Shown piece by piece: positions 45,173 through 54,089 of a DNA stretch of 64,000 nucleotides; position 1 is the first letter of the stretch; every line of letters begins with the position of its first letter. The DNA comes from Nocardioides daeguensis (GTDB taxonomy: Bacteria; Actinomycetota; Actinomycetes; Propionibacteriales; Nocardioidaceae): contig NZ_JAHTKU010000001.1 of assembly GCF_019192965.1 (NCBI RefSeq), positions 1-64,000 of the forward strand. The letters are read 5' to 3'. A program made the translations under genes and the position numbers. Below the pieces are notes generated by a model that worked only from the letters and a program-made list of their open reading frames with translations, had not been told where the DNA came from and ran no database searches.

Positions 45173-45637
45173 GGTCATCTTCCGGTGGTCCCAGGACGCG
45201 ACCCGCTCGGGGTGGATGACCACGCCCACCCGCTTGGTCGCCTGCTTCTCCACGGCCTTCATGCCGATCTCCCCGAGCGACTCGAACGAGTCGGCGCCGA
45301 CCATCCGGGTGGCGACGGCCGAGCCGATCTCGAGGATCGTGTCGTGGTCGCGCACGATCTCCGCGCGCCCCTCGATGGAGACGCCGCGCAGCTCGAAGTA
45401 GTCGGTACCGTCCTCGACGAGCGCGGTCACCCGCGGGTCGCGCTCGAGGTTGAGGATCTTCTGGCTGCGGCCGTAGGTCCAGAACGCGATCTTCCCGTCG
45501 CGCACGACGTAGAAGAGGGTCGTCAGGTGCGGGAAGCCCGCGACGCCGTTGGCGGCGACCTGCACCTTGAGGTTCTCCTCGAGCAGGCCCTGCACCTCCT
45601 CCTCGCTCAGCTTGACCTTGTCGCGTCCAGAGCTCAT
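45164..45637 (-). CDS. PPOX-class flavin/F420-type oxidoreductase
   Basis: The 157-residue split-barrel protein resembles the PPOX-class F420-dependent family: HLTTLFYVVRDGKIAFWTYGRSQKILNLERDPR at about 36-68 and YFELRGVSIEGRAEIV. These bind FMN or F420 and reduce assorted substrates; the substrate here is unknown. It begins 8 bp after the ferredoxin reductase stop and its stop codon lies in a palindromic repeat. The next gene (ferredoxin) starts 81 bp further on. Confidence 0.8.
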   Translation of the reverse strand: MSSGRDKVKLSEEEVQGLLEENLKVQVAANGVAGFPHLTTLFYVVRDGKIAFWTYGRSQKILNLERDPRVTALVEDGTDYFELRGVSIEGRAEIVRDHDTILEIGSAVATRMVGADSFESLGEIGMKAVEKQATKRVGVVIHPERVASWDHRKMTGG

Positions 45638-45644
45638 GTGGGCG

Positions 45645-46643
45645 TCAGCTCCCTTCCGAGGAGTGGCCGGGGAACACGTGGGCGGTCGGGTCGATGACCA
45701 CGGCCGCGTTGTTGACGGCGGTCGCGGCCTCGCCGAAGCCGACCGCGATCAGCCGGACCTTGCCGGGGTACTCGGTGATGTCGCCCGCCGCGAACACCCG
45801 CGGCAGCGAGGTGCGCATCGACGGGTCGACGACGACGTGGCGACGGTGCGTCTCGAGGCCCCACTGCTGCAGCGGGCCCAGGTCGGCGACGAAGCCGAGG
45901 GCGGCGACGACGGCCTGCGCGGGCAGCACCCGGGACTCGCCGTCGACGACCAGCTCGAGCTCGGCGAGCGGGCCCGCCGTACCGCCGGCGCCGTCGCGGA
46001 GCGCGGCGACCTCGGCCTTGGTGACGACCTGCACCGACGAGGCCAGCACGTGGTCGACGGTGCGCTGGTGGGCGCGGAACGCATCGCGGCGGTGGACGAG
46101 GGTGACCGAGCGTGCGATCGGCTCGAGGTGCAGCGCCCAGTCGAAGGCGCTGTCGCCGCCACCCACGATGACGACGTCCCGGTCGCGGTAGGGCTCGAAG
46201 GCCGGAACGAAGAACTCGACGCCACGACCGATCCAGCCCTCGGCGGCCGGGAGCGGGCGCGGGCTGAACTTTCCGATGCCGGCGGTGATGACCATGGCCT
46301 TCGCGCGCACGGCGGTGTCGTCGTCGAGGGTGAGCGTCAGTCCGTCGTCGTCGGTGACCAGCTCGGTCGCCGTCCGGCCGAGGAGCTGCTCGGGCTTCGC
46401 GGTGAGCGCCTGGACGACCAGTCCCTCGACGAGGTCACGGCCCTTGACGTCGGGGAACCCGGCGACGTCGAGGATCGCCTTCTCCGGGTACATCGCGGTG
46501 ATCTGGCCGCCGAGCTCGGGCAGCGAGTCGATCAGCGCGACCCGCATCCCGCGGAAGCCGGCGTAGTAGGTCGCGAACAGACCGCTCGGCCCGGCGCCGA
46601 CCACCGCCAGGTCGCAGTCCACGATGCTTCCGGAGGTGACCAC
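45645..46643 (-). CDS. Ferredoxin-NAD(P)H reductase, thioredoxin-reductase-like type
   Basis: The 332-residue flavoprotein belongs to the FNR2/YumC-like group. It has an FAD motif VVGAGPSGLFATYYAG (about 14-29), ELGGQITAMYPEKAILDVAGFP, an NAD(P) motif VIVGGGDSAFDWALHLEPIA (about 160-179) and FAAGDITEYPGKVRLIAVGFGEA. No CxxC redox pair is seen, separating it from true thioredoxin reductase. It would pass electrons to the ferredoxin at 44883. It starts GTG at 46643, 8 bp after a KstR operator, so this operon has its own KstR-controlled promoter. Confidence 0.9.
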   Translation of the reverse strand: MVTSGSIVDCDLAVVGAGPSGLFATYYAGFRGMRVALIDSLPELGGQITAMYPEKAILDVAGFPDVKGRDLVEGLVVQALTAKPEQLLGRTATELVTDDDGLTLTLDDDTAVRAKAMVITAGIGKFSPRPLPAAEGWIGRGVEFFVPAFEPYRDRDVVIVGGGDSAFDWALHLEPIARSVTLVHRRDAFRAHQRTVDHVLASSVQVVTKAEVAALRDGAGGTAGPLAELELVVDGESRVLPAQAVVAALGFVADLGPLQQWGLETHRRHVVVDPSMRTSLPRVFAAGDITEYPGKVRLIAVGFGEAATAVNNAAVVIDPTAHVFPGHSSEGS

Positions 46644-46651
46644 GACCGAAC

Positions 46652-46665
46652 TGTAACGTGTTCTA
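46652..46665. promoter_or_regulatory. KstR operator inside the mce4 region
   Basis: TGTAACGTGTTCTA, identical to the site at 32182, fits TNNAACNNGTTNNA. Its last three bases form the TAG stop of the mce-associated gene. It lies 8 bp upstream of the ferredoxin reductase start, giving a second KstR-controlled promoter downstream of the mce4 operon. Confidence 0.88.
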
Positions 46666-47556
46666 GTTCCTCTTGTCTCCGGTCGGCGCGTCTTCGGTCG
46701 GCGCGTCTTCGGTCGGCGCGTCCGCGGAGGGCGCGCCGCTGGGCGAGGTCCCCTGCCGCGCGGCCGCGGACGGGTCGTCGGTGTCGAGCCGGTCGACGAG
46801 CCAGCCGTGGTCGGTGTGGACCATGGTGACCAGGACGCGGTACGGCGTCACGACGGTCTCCTTCTTACCGTCCCGCACCCGCTCCACGACCTGGTTGAGG
46901 AAGACCAGCGCCTCGAGCCGGGTCCGGTTGGCCCGCACCACGCCCTGGGCGACGACGCTCGCCTGGACCTTGAGCTGCTGGGCGATGCCCTGCTCCTTCA
47001 CGTCCCCGATCGTCTTGAGGTAGTCCTTCTCGTAGCGATCGGTGGTGAGCGCGACGGCGTTCTTCACCTCGTCGTCGTACTTGCTGTAGTCGACCGAGAC
47101 GAGCTCCTGGGCGGCCTTGGCCGCGGCCTCGACGCCGTCGCGCCACTGCAGGGCGGACACGACGACCGGTCGGCCCTTCGGCACGACCAGGCTGCTGGTG
47201 CCGTCGCTGACCCGCGCCTGCTCGTCGTCCTCGTCGCCGAAGCGGTCGACGGCGAGCAGCACGAACTCGGCGACCAGCGCGATGGTCACCAGGGCCAGCA
47301 GCGCGATCAGGATCCGGGTGGTCCGGGGACGGCCCAACAGGCCGGGCTCGTCGTCGGCCGCGACGTCGAGCTGCGGCGCGAGGACCGTGTCGCCCCCGGC
47401 AGCAGGCACATCGGTCGGCGCGTCGTCCGGCGTCCCGTCGTCCGGCGTCGTGTCGTCGGCCGCGGGCCGCGGGACACCGGCCTGGCCGGCGATCCGGCGT
47501 GGTCGCGGGGTCTGGCCCCGGGAGCTGGCGGGCTTGCGGGGGGTGGGGCGGGTCAT
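46663..47556 (-). CDS. Mce-associated membrane protein
   Basis: The 297-residue protein has a long proline/aspartate-rich N terminus (about 1-75, PRRIAGQAGVPRP), one transmembrane helix (about 82-105, ILIALLALVTIALVAEFVLL), then an extracytoplasmic domain of the Mce-associated type with LQWRDGVEAAAKAAQELVS and DYLKTIGDV. These proteins stabilise Mce complexes in mycobacteria. The C terminus carries a short APTED repeat encoded by a 15-bp tandem repeat (46681-46725). It starts 22 bp after the preceding Mce-associated gene and ends inside a KstR box. Confidence 0.85.
   Translation of the reverse strand: MTRPTPRKPASSRGQTPRPRRIAGQAGVPRPAADDTTPDDGTPDDAPTDVPAAGGDTVLAPQLDVAADDEPGLLGRPRTTRILIALLALVTIALVAEFVLLAVDRFGDEDDEQARVSDGTSSLVVPKGRPVVVSALQWRDGVEAAAKAAQELVSVDYSKYDDEVKNAVALTTDRYEKDYLKTIGDVKEQGIAQQLKVQASVVAQGVVRANRTRLEALVFLNQVVERVRDGKKETVVTPYRVLVTMVHTDHGWLVDRLDTDDPSAAARQGTSPSGAPSADAPTEDAPTEDAPTGDKRN
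46681..46725. repeat. 15-bp tandem repeat in the Mce-associated gene
   Basis: Three copies of GGTCGGCGCGTCTTC (the last one diverged by three bases at its end) sit at the 3' end of the gene and encode APTED repeats. Such repeats expand and contract by slippage, so copy number could vary between strains. Confidence 0.7.
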
Positions 47557-47578
47557 CTGTTCCTCGTCCTGCGCAGCA

Positions 47579-48169
47579 TCAGCCGAGCGCGACGTACTGG
47601 AGGTCCTTGGTCAGCCACCGACCGTCCTCCCGCACGAGCTCGAGCTGGATGCGGTAGTTGCGCGCCTCAGGCTGGAAGTTCGTCGTCTTGTTCTTGACCG
47701 TGCCGCTGGTCGCGACGATCGCGGTGGCGGTGTCCTCGTCCCCGGCGACCAGGCCGGCCCAGACGACCTCGGCGACCATGTTCGACTGCGCCTCGATGGC
47801 GAGCTTCTCGAGGTCCTTCGCGCCCTTGGAGTACTGCGAGAGGAACGTGCCGGTCGCCATCGACTTGACCGCCTCGACGGTGCGGCCGGGGTCTTGGTAG
47901 TCGAAGTTCACGAACGCGGTGACCATCTTGCTGGCGGCCTCGAGCTGCGCGGCCGTGCGCTCCTGCTCGGCCTCCTCGGCCAGCGGGACCGCCTCGACCA
48001 GACCACGGCCGACGTCCTGGCCCGCACCCGGCACCACGTCGGTGCCGTTGACCTCGTTGTCGGAGGTGCTCACGTGCAGGTACAGCAACAACAGCGCCAC
48101 GCAGCCACACACCACCGTGGCGGCGTACAGGGCGATGTTGAGGCGGACCCGGCTCCGGTCGGCCGTCAC
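47579..48169 (-). CDS. Mce-associated membrane protein
   Basis: The 196-residue protein starts VTADRSRVRLNIALYAATV with a transmembrane helix at about 11-33 (ALYAATVVCGCVALLLLYLHV). The outer domain has NFDYQDPGRTVEAVKSMATGTF and NMVAEVVWAGLVAGDED, typical of Mce-associated proteins. The GTG at 48169 overlaps the mce4F stop (GTGA). Another Mce-associated gene follows after 22 bp, as in mce4 operons of mycobacteria, which also carry two such genes. Confidence 0.85.
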   Translation of the reverse strand: MTADRSRVRLNIALYAATVVCGCVALLLLYLHVSTSDNEVNGTDVVPGAGQDVGRGLVEAVPLAEEAEQERTAAQLEAASKMVTAFVNFDYQDPGRTVEAVKSMATGTFLSQYSKGAKDLEKLAIEAQSNMVAEVVWAGLVAGDEDTATAIVATSGTVKNKTTNFQPEARNYRIQLELVREDGRWLTKDLQYVALG

Positions 48170-49437
48170 TTGCTCGCCACCGGACCGACCAACAGCCACT
48201 TCCACGCATCCCCTCCCAGGACGGACAGGTCCTCCGGCTGCCGTAGCTCGACCGGAGTCCCCTGGTTGTCGACCAGCCCGGGCACCTGGCCGGTGGACGG
48301 GTCGTAGGTGCCACTGTAGACGCGGCCGGGCGAGGCCCGGTTCTTGCGGTTCGCCGGAGCGTACTTGCTGCCGCGCATCGAGTACGGCGCCCCGGCCGTG
48401 CAGCTGACGTCGGCCGGCTTGCGGTCCGTCAGGTCCTGCGTCGAGCGCCACTCGGACGGCGGCACGTAGCCCTGGGTGCACGGCGGAACGCTGTAGTCGA
48501 ACTGCAGGTTGACGTGCCCCCAGCCGTCCGCGGTGCTTCCGGACGGACCTCCCGCGATGAGCACCGGGTAGGTGACCAGCAGCTGCTCGATGCCGTCGAG
48601 CTCGGTCACGAGCACCTGGTCGACGGTGACGAGGTCGCCCAGCAGGACCGGGATGGTCGGCTGGAGATCCTTGAGCAGCCGGGTCAGCGCCTTGGCGGCG
48701 CCGGGCGTGGCGCTGAGCACCGTGCGCAGGTCGCCGTCACTGCCCCGCAGCGCCGAGGTCAGCGTGTTGAGGTCCTGGGCGAACCGGCGGATGTTCTCCT
48801 TCTGTCCCTGCTGGGTCTTCAGCACTGCCAGACCGCTGTCGAGCAGCTGGATGGTCTCGTCGGTGTGGGCGTTCGCCTCGGCGATGAACGCCGAGCCGCC
48901 GTCGAGGAGCTTCTGCAGGTCGTCACCGGTGTCGGTGAACATGGTCCCGAGCTCCTTGACGACCTTCTCCAGGCTGTCCTTGTCGACCGAGCCCACGAAC
49001 CGGTTGAGGTCGACCAGCAGGTCGCCCTCGTCGACCGGCAGCGACTTGTCGTCGCCGGCGAACGTCGAGCCGTCCTTGGCGTAGGGCCCCTTCACGTCGG
49101 CCGGCTGGAAGTCGAGGTACTGCTCGCCGACGGCCGAGAGGTTGTGGACGAAGAGCCGCGAGTCGAGCGGGAGACGGGTGTCCTCCTCGAGGTCGAGGGT
49201 GAGGTCGACGCCCTCCTCGGTGGTGTCCATCTTCGCGACGCGACCGATCTTCACGCCGCGGTAGGTCACCTCGCTGCCCTCGAAGAGGCCGCCGGAACCG
49301 GGCAGGCTCGCGGTGACGGTGATCCCACGACCGGTGATCCGGTCGACGACGCCGAGGTAGCTGGCGGCGATGTAGGTGATGCCGACGGCGCTGAGGACCA
49401 CGAAGGCCATCAGCCGGATCCGCACTCCCCTGGTCAT
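48166..49437 (-). CDS. mce4F: Mce-family substrate-binding protein (mce4F position)
   Basis: The 423-residue protein has an N-terminal signal anchor (about 9-30, LMAFVVLSAVGITYIAASYL), an MCE/MlaD domain at about 38-120 (SGGLFEGSEVTYRGVKIGRV, GEQYLDFQPA), a helical needle region and a proline-rich tail. Six Mce proteins form a hollow channel that carries sterol or lipid to the YrbE permease. It is sixth in the operon, with an ATGA overlap to mce4E. The mce4 identity is inferred from KstR control and neighbours. Confidence 0.9.
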   Translation of the reverse strand: MTRGVRIRLMAFVVLSAVGITYIAASYLGVVDRITGRGITVTASLPGSGGLFEGSEVTYRGVKIGRVAKMDTTEEGVDLTLDLEEDTRLPLDSRLFVHNLSAVGEQYLDFQPADVKGPYAKDGSTFAGDDKSLPVDEGDLLVDLNRFVGSVDKDSLEKVVKELGTMFTDTGDDLQKLLDGGSAFIAEANAHTDETIQLLDSGLAVLKTQQGQKENIRRFAQDLNTLTSALRGSDGDLRTVLSATPGAAKALTRLLKDLQPTIPVLLGDLVTVDQVLVTELDGIEQLLVTYPVLIAGGPSGSTADGWGHVNLQFDYSVPPCTQGYVPPSEWRSTQDLTDRKPADVSCTAGAPYSMRGSKYAPANRKNRASPGRVYSGTYDPSTGQVPGLVDNQGTPVELRQPEDLSVLGGDAWKWLLVGPVASK

Positions 49438-50780
49438 GTCAGCCCTCCGCCGAGCAGGCTCTCCGGCGTCGTGCGGTACGACGACGGTTGGGCACCCGCA
49501 CCGGTGAGCCCCTTGAGCAGCCCGCCGAGCAGCCCGTTGGGACCGAGCACGCCGTTGGAGCCGCCGAGCAGGCCGCCGAGGTCGAGGTTGGGCAGCGAGG
49601 TCAGCAGCTTGCAGACCGGGCTGCCGCTGATCTTGGGGTCCTTGCACTTGTTCTGCAGGTCCAGCAGCAGGTTGACGTCGCTGAGCACCTTGAGGCAGGA
49701 CACGCTGGTGAGGCTGCCGCTCCGGAGGCACTTGGTGACCGAGTCGAGGACCTGTCCCAGGTCGGGCAGCTCGATCTCGGGCAGACCGAGCGTCTTGTAG
49801 AGGTTCTCGAGGTTGAGGTCCGCGCGGATGATCGTGTCGGCGTAGTCGCCCTGCACGATGTTGTTGGCCGCCTGCGGGAACGGGAAGCTCACCAGGAGGT
49901 TGAGGCCGGGTGCCAGCTGCTCGTCGGCCTCGGTGAGGCGACGCAGGACCGGGCTCAGGTCCGCGAGGATCTTGAGCACGTCCTCCTTGCTGGCGTTGAT
50001 CACGCGGGTCCCGACCTCGCCGAGCTTGTCGAGGGAGCCCAGCATGGCGATCAGCTCGTCGTGCTGCGCGGCGAGGACGTCGACGGCCGGGCCGACGGCA
50101 TCGAGGGCGTCGCCGATCGTCTTCTTCTCGGCGTTGAGGGTCGAGGTCAGGTTGTTGAGCGACTCGAGCGCCTGGATGATGTCGAGCTTCTGCTGGTCGA
50201 TGGTGCCGACGACCGAGTCGAGGGACGACAGCAGCGCCCGCAGCCGGTCCTCGCGACCGGACATGACCAGGTTGGCCTCGTGGGTGATGGTGCCGAGCTG
50301 GGCCACGCCACCGCCGCTGAGCAGGAAGGAGAGCGCGCCGAGCACCTCCTCGACCTCGGGGTTGCGGCCGGTCTTGGCGAGCGCGATCTCGTCGCCCTGG
50401 CCGAGCCGCCCGCTCGGCGCCTCCTGCTCGGGCGCCTGGAGCGAGACGTACTTCTCGCCGAGCAGGGAGACCTGCCGGATGTCGGCGATCGCGTTGTCCG
50501 GCAGCTTCACGTCCTCGCGCAGCCGCAGGGTGACCTTGGCGTTCCAGCCGGACCGCTCCACGTCGGTGACCTCGCCGACGACCACGTCGTCGACCATCAC
50601 GGGCGATCGCGGCACGACGTTGAGCACGTCACGGAAGTACGCCGTCACCTCGAACGCCTCGTCGGCGTCGACCGGGTGACCGGGAAGCGGCAGGTCGTAG
50701 GCGCCGTCGAAGCTGCTGCAGCCGGTGAGCAGCGCCGTACCGAGGAGCAGGGCGACCAGGCCCTGCCAGCGGCGCCTCAC
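49434..50780 (-). CDS. mce4E: Mce-family lipoprotein (mce4E/LprN position)
   Basis: The 448-residue protein has a short signal ending in a lipobox LLTGC (about 20-24), so it is lipid-anchored at the outer face of the membrane. This is the usual property of the fifth Mce protein. Its MCE domain (about 45-125) has SPVMVDDVVVGEVTDVERSG and QVSLLGEKYVSLQAP. A leucine/glycine-rich tail (GGLLGGSNGVLGPNGLLGG) follows. The GTG at 50780 overlaps the mce4D stop (GTGA). Confidence 0.9.
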   Translation of the reverse strand: MRRRWQGLVALLLGTALLTGCSSFDGAYDLPLPGHPVDADEAFEVTAYFRDVLNVVPRSPVMVDDVVVGEVTDVERSGWNAKVTLRLREDVKLPDNAIADIRQVSLLGEKYVSLQAPEQEAPSGRLGQGDEIALAKTGRNPEVEEVLGALSFLLSGGGVAQLGTITHEANLVMSGREDRLRALLSSLDSVVGTIDQQKLDIIQALESLNNLTSTLNAEKKTIGDALDAVGPAVDVLAAQHDELIAMLGSLDKLGEVGTRVINASKEDVLKILADLSPVLRRLTEADEQLAPGLNLLVSFPFPQAANNIVQGDYADTIIRADLNLENLYKTLGLPEIELPDLGQVLDSVTKCLRSGSLTSVSCLKVLSDVNLLLDLQNKCKDPKISGSPVCKLLTSLPNLDLGGLLGGSNGVLGPNGLLGGLLKGLTGAGAQPSSYRTTPESLLGGGLT

Positions 50781-52015
50781 GAGCCACCTCCCAGCAGGCT
50801 CTGGACGGAGGCGCCGTCGCCGGTCGAGTAGGACACGTCCGAGATCTCCGGCACCTTGACGCCCTTCCGCGAGGCGGCCTGCTTCGGCAGGTACTGCTTG
50901 AACCCGGGCGGGAGCCACGGCAGCTTGGTCACGATCGGCTCGATCAGCTTCTCGATCAGCTCGCAGGCCGTGTCCTTGAGGGCCGGCGGCATCGCCGGAT
51001 GCTGCTGGATCAGACCGCAGATGAAGCCGTCGGCGTCCCAGACGTTGCCGCCGATGGCGAAGCGGGAGTTCTGGCTGTCGCTGACGTGGTCGAAGCCCAT
51101 GGCCAGGTTGCCCATCGCGACCGGTGCCACCTCGACGGCGGTCTTGATGTTGTCCTTCTCCGAGGCGATGGTGCTCATCACCTCGGTGAGCTTCTCGATG
51201 TCGGCGACGAAGGCGTCCCGGTTGTCGCGCACGAAGCCCTTGACGCTGCCGACCGCCTTGGCGACGGCGGCGACCGCCTGCTGGAGCTCGTCGCTCTCCT
51301 CGGCGAGCATCGACGAGACCCCCGTGAGGTCCTGCATGAAGCCGCGCACCAGCGAGTCGTTCTCGGCGAGGGTGGTGGTGAACTTCGCGAGCTGGGTGAC
51401 CGACTCGAACAGCGGGCCGGACCCGTCGCCGAAGGTCTGCGCCGCGTCAGCGAGGTCCTGGATCATCTGGTTGCCCTGGGTGCCCTGCCCGCCGAACGCC
51501 TTGTTGCCGGCCTCCAGCAGGTGGTCGAGGGTGCCGTCGGCGTTGACGCCGTTGGGGCCCAGCGCCCGGGTGAGTGCCTGGAGGCTGCCGTAGATGCGGT
51601 CGAGCTCGACCGGAACGGCGGTCTCGGGCAGCGCGATGTCGGCACCGTCGGCCATCACGTCGCCGCCCTGGAAGACGGGCGTGAGCTGGACGAAGCGGTC
51701 AGCCACGAGGGTCGGGGTCACGATGACGGCCTGCGCCTTCGCCGGGACCTTGTACGACGCGTCGTACTCCATCTCGACCCGGACCGAGTTGCCCTCGGGG
51801 ATCACCGCGGTCACCTTGCCGACGTTGACGCCGAGGATCCGCACGTCGGTGCCCTTGTAGACGCTGACGGCACGCGGGAAGTGGGCGGTCACGGTCTTCA
51901 TCTCGGCCGGCGAGCGAACCAGGTTGACGGTCACGGCGAGCAGCAGCACCGCGGCGACGACGGCGATGACGCGGCGGTCGATGCGCTTGAGGACGGTGGA
52001 CACCACGGCGATCAC
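50777..52015 (-). CDS. mce4D: Mce-family substrate-binding protein (mce4D position)
   Basis: The 412-residue protein has a membrane anchor at about 15-33 (RVIAVVAAVLLLAVTVNLV), an MCE domain at about 40-115 (VYKGTDVRILGVNVGKVTAV, PTLVADRFVQLTPVFQGG) and a long helical region. A cysteine pair, FICGLIQQ and DTACELI, is near the C terminus. The GTG at 52015 overlaps the mce4C stop (GTGA). It is the fourth Mce protein of the operon, with translation coupled on both sides. Confidence 0.9.
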   Translation of the reverse strand: MIAVVSTVLKRIDRRVIAVVAAVLLLAVTVNLVRSPAEMKTVTAHFPRAVSVYKGTDVRILGVNVGKVTAVIPEGNSVRVEMEYDASYKVPAKAQAVIVTPTLVADRFVQLTPVFQGGDVMADGADIALPETAVPVELDRIYGSLQALTRALGPNGVNADGTLDHLLEAGNKAFGGQGTQGNQMIQDLADAAQTFGDGSGPLFESVTQLAKFTTTLAENDSLVRGFMQDLTGVSSMLAEESDELQQAVAAVAKAVGSVKGFVRDNRDAFVADIEKLTEVMSTIASEKDNIKTAVEVAPVAMGNLAMGFDHVSDSQNSRFAIGGNVWDADGFICGLIQQHPAMPPALKDTACELIEKLIEPIVTKLPWLPPGFKQYLPKQAASRKGVKVPEISDVSYSTGDGASVQSLLGGGS

Positions 52016-53001
52016 AGCCCCGTTCCTGGGACGAACTCACCGGTCGGGATCGCGAGCACGTTCGCGGCGTAGGCGTCGAACCAGGGCCCGGTACCGATGA
52101 TGTTGCTGAGGATGGACACGTAGGGACCGAGCGCCGCGAGGGTCGCCTTGAGCTTGTCGTTCTTCGAGACCAGGAAGGACACCAGGCCGTCGACCTCCTG
52201 CAGCGCGGGGCCGATCTGTGCCTCGTTGTCCTTGACCACGCCGCGCAGCTCCTTGGCGAGGGTGCGGGCGTTGACGAGCAGCGCGTGCACCGCCTCCTTG
52301 CGCTTGGTGAGCTCCTGGAACACCAGGTCGCTGTTCTTCATCAGCTCGACGATGTCGTCGCTGCGGTCGGCGAGCACCTTCGTGACCTCCTTCGAGCTGT
52401 CGAAGAGGGTCTGGATCTCGGCGTCGCGCGAGGCGATGCTGCGCGAGAGCCGCGAGATGCCGTCGAAGGACGCCTGGATCTCGGGCGCCGCCTCGTCGAG
52501 GGTGTCGGCCACGGTGTCCAGCGCCTGGGCGAGCTGGTCGGTGTCGATCTCCTCGGTCGTGGTGGTCAGGTCGCCGAAGACCCCGACGATGTCGTAGGCC
52601 GCCTGGGTGCGCTCCATCGGGATGGTGCCGCCCTCGGCGAGCTGGCCCTCGCCCCCCGGCTGGAGGTCGAGGAACTTCTCGCCGAGCAGGTTGAGCACCT
52701 CGATCGAGGCACTGCTCTGCTTGCCGAAGTCGACGTCGCCGTCGACCTCGAACTTCACCTTGACCCGGTCACCGGCGAGGGTGACCGCCGCGACCCGGCC
52801 GACCCGGATGCCGCCGACCTGGACGATGTTGCCCTTGTGGATGCCGCTGGCGTCGCTGAACTCCGCGTAGTAGGTCGTGCCGCGGAACCCCGGGAACTTG
52901 CCGAGGTTGAAGGTCGCGGCCGACACGACGGCCATCACCACGAGGGTGACCACGCCGAGGCGGAGGACGCGGGCGTCGCGGGTGCGCTGGTGCTTGTTCA
53001 T
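52012..53001 (-). CDS. mce4C: Mce-family substrate-binding protein (mce4C position)
   Basis: The 329-residue protein starts MNKHQRTRDARVLRLGVVTL with an anchor at about 15-32, followed by an MCE domain at about 40-118 (SGIHKGNIVQVGGIRVGRVA, VLNLLGEKFLDLQPGG) and a coiled helical region. The C terminus is short (GEFVPGTGL). ATG at 53001 overlaps the mce4B stop (ATGA); an upstream in-frame GTG would add only four residues. It is third of the six Mce proteins. Confidence 0.9.
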   Translation of the reverse strand: MNKHQRTRDARVLRLGVVTLVVMAVVSAATFNLGKFPGFRGTTYYAEFSDASGIHKGNIVQVGGIRVGRVAAVTLAGDRVKVKFEVDGDVDFGKQSSASIEVLNLLGEKFLDLQPGGEGQLAEGGTIPMERTQAAYDIVGVFGDLTTTTEEIDTDQLAQALDTVADTLDEAAPEIQASFDGISRLSRSIASRDAEIQTLFDSSKEVTKVLADRSDDIVELMKNSDLVFQELTKRKEAVHALLVNARTLAKELRGVVKDNEAQIGPALQEVDGLVSFLVSKNDKLKATLAALGPYVSILSNIIGTGPWFDAYAANVLAIPTGEFVPGTGL

Positions 53002-54089
53002 CGGTCCTGACACCTCGGCGCCTTGGACTTGAAGGAGAACTTGGTGATGTAGTCCTCGATCTCCTTGAGGATCGGCAGGTCCTTGATGATCGGCAGCCGG
53101 ATCCGGGCGGAGACGCCACAGACGTAGTACTGGTACCAGGACCCGTAGGTGCCGGTCCGGGTCTGGTCGGTCATCATCTCCGGCATCCGGTCGAGGAGGC
53201 TGGCCAGGTTGTCCCGGTTCTCCTTCTTGTTCAAGAGCTTGGCGAGCTCGCGCAGCGCGGCGATGTCCTCCTGGACCAGCGGACGGCCGCGGCGCAGCAG
53301 GTCGGCGACGGCGACGGTCAGCTGGGAGATGTTGTCGAGCGAGGAGCCGATCGTGTCGCGGTCCCTGGCCAGGTCGGTCATCCAGTCCTTCAGCTCGACG
53401 ATGAGCGAGCTCAGCTGCTGGTGCCGGTCGTCGACCGTCTTCAGGGTCTGGGTCAGGTTGGTGACCACGTCACCGATCAGCTGGTCGCGGTCGGCGAGGG
53501 TCGAGGTGAGCGACGCGGTGTGGTCGAGCAGGCTCTTGACCGTGCCGCCCTCCCCCTGCAGGACCTGGACCAGGTTCATGCTCAGCTCGTTGACCTGGTC
53601 GGGCGTCAGCGCTGCGAAGAGCGGCTTGAAGCCGTCGAACAGGACGGTGAGGTCGAGCGCCGGGGCGGTGTTGCCGACCGGGATCGTGTCACCGTCGGAC
53701 AGCCGCTCGGCCTCGGCCGCGCCGGCACCCTCCTCGAGGCTCAGGTAGCGGTCGCCGACCAGGTTCAGGAAGCGGATGCTCGCCTTGGACGCCGTGGTCA
53801 TCTTGACGCCGGCGTCGACCTTGAAGGTCACCTTCGCCATCGTGCGGCGGTAGTGCTCGACCTTCTTGACCTCGCCGACGTTGACGCCGGCCACCCGCAC
53901 GTCGTCGCCCTTCTCGAGCATCGTCGCGTTGGTGAAGATCGCCTGGTACTCGTTGCGGTCACCGAAGCCGATGTTGCCCATGATCACGGCCAGCAGGCCG
54001 GTCACGAACACGGAGACGACCGTGAACACGCCCAGCTTGATCGCCGCGGCCCGCGTGGCCGCGTTGCGCTGGTTGCCCCCGGGGTTCAT
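52998..54089 (-). CDS. mce4B: Mce-family substrate-binding protein (mce4B position)
   Basis: The 363-residue protein starts MNPGGNQRNAATRAAAIKLG with a membrane anchor at about 17-37 (GVFTVVSVFVTGLLAVIMG). Its MCE domain is at about 45-125 (LEKGDDVRVAGVNVGEVKKV, FLNLVGDRYLSLEEG), followed by a helical region and a C-terminal SARIRLPIIKDLPIL block. Overlaps of ATGA join it to mce4A before and mce4C after. Confidence 0.9.
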   Translation of the reverse strand: MNPGGNQRNAATRAAAIKLGVFTVVSVFVTGLLAVIMGNIGFGDRNEYQAIFTNATMLEKGDDVRVAGVNVGEVKKVEHYRRTMAKVTFKVDAGVKMTTASKASIRFLNLVGDRYLSLEEGAGAAEAERLSDGDTIPVGNTAPALDLTVLFDGFKPLFAALTPDQVNELSMNLVQVLQGEGGTVKSLLDHTASLTSTLADRDQLIGDVVTNLTQTLKTVDDRHQQLSSLIVELKDWMTDLARDRDTIGSSLDNISQLTVAVADLLRRGRPLVQEDIAALRELAKLLNKKENRDNLASLLDRMPEMMTDQTRTGTYGSWYQYYVCGVSARIRLPIIKDLPILKEIEDYITKFSFKSKAPRCQDR

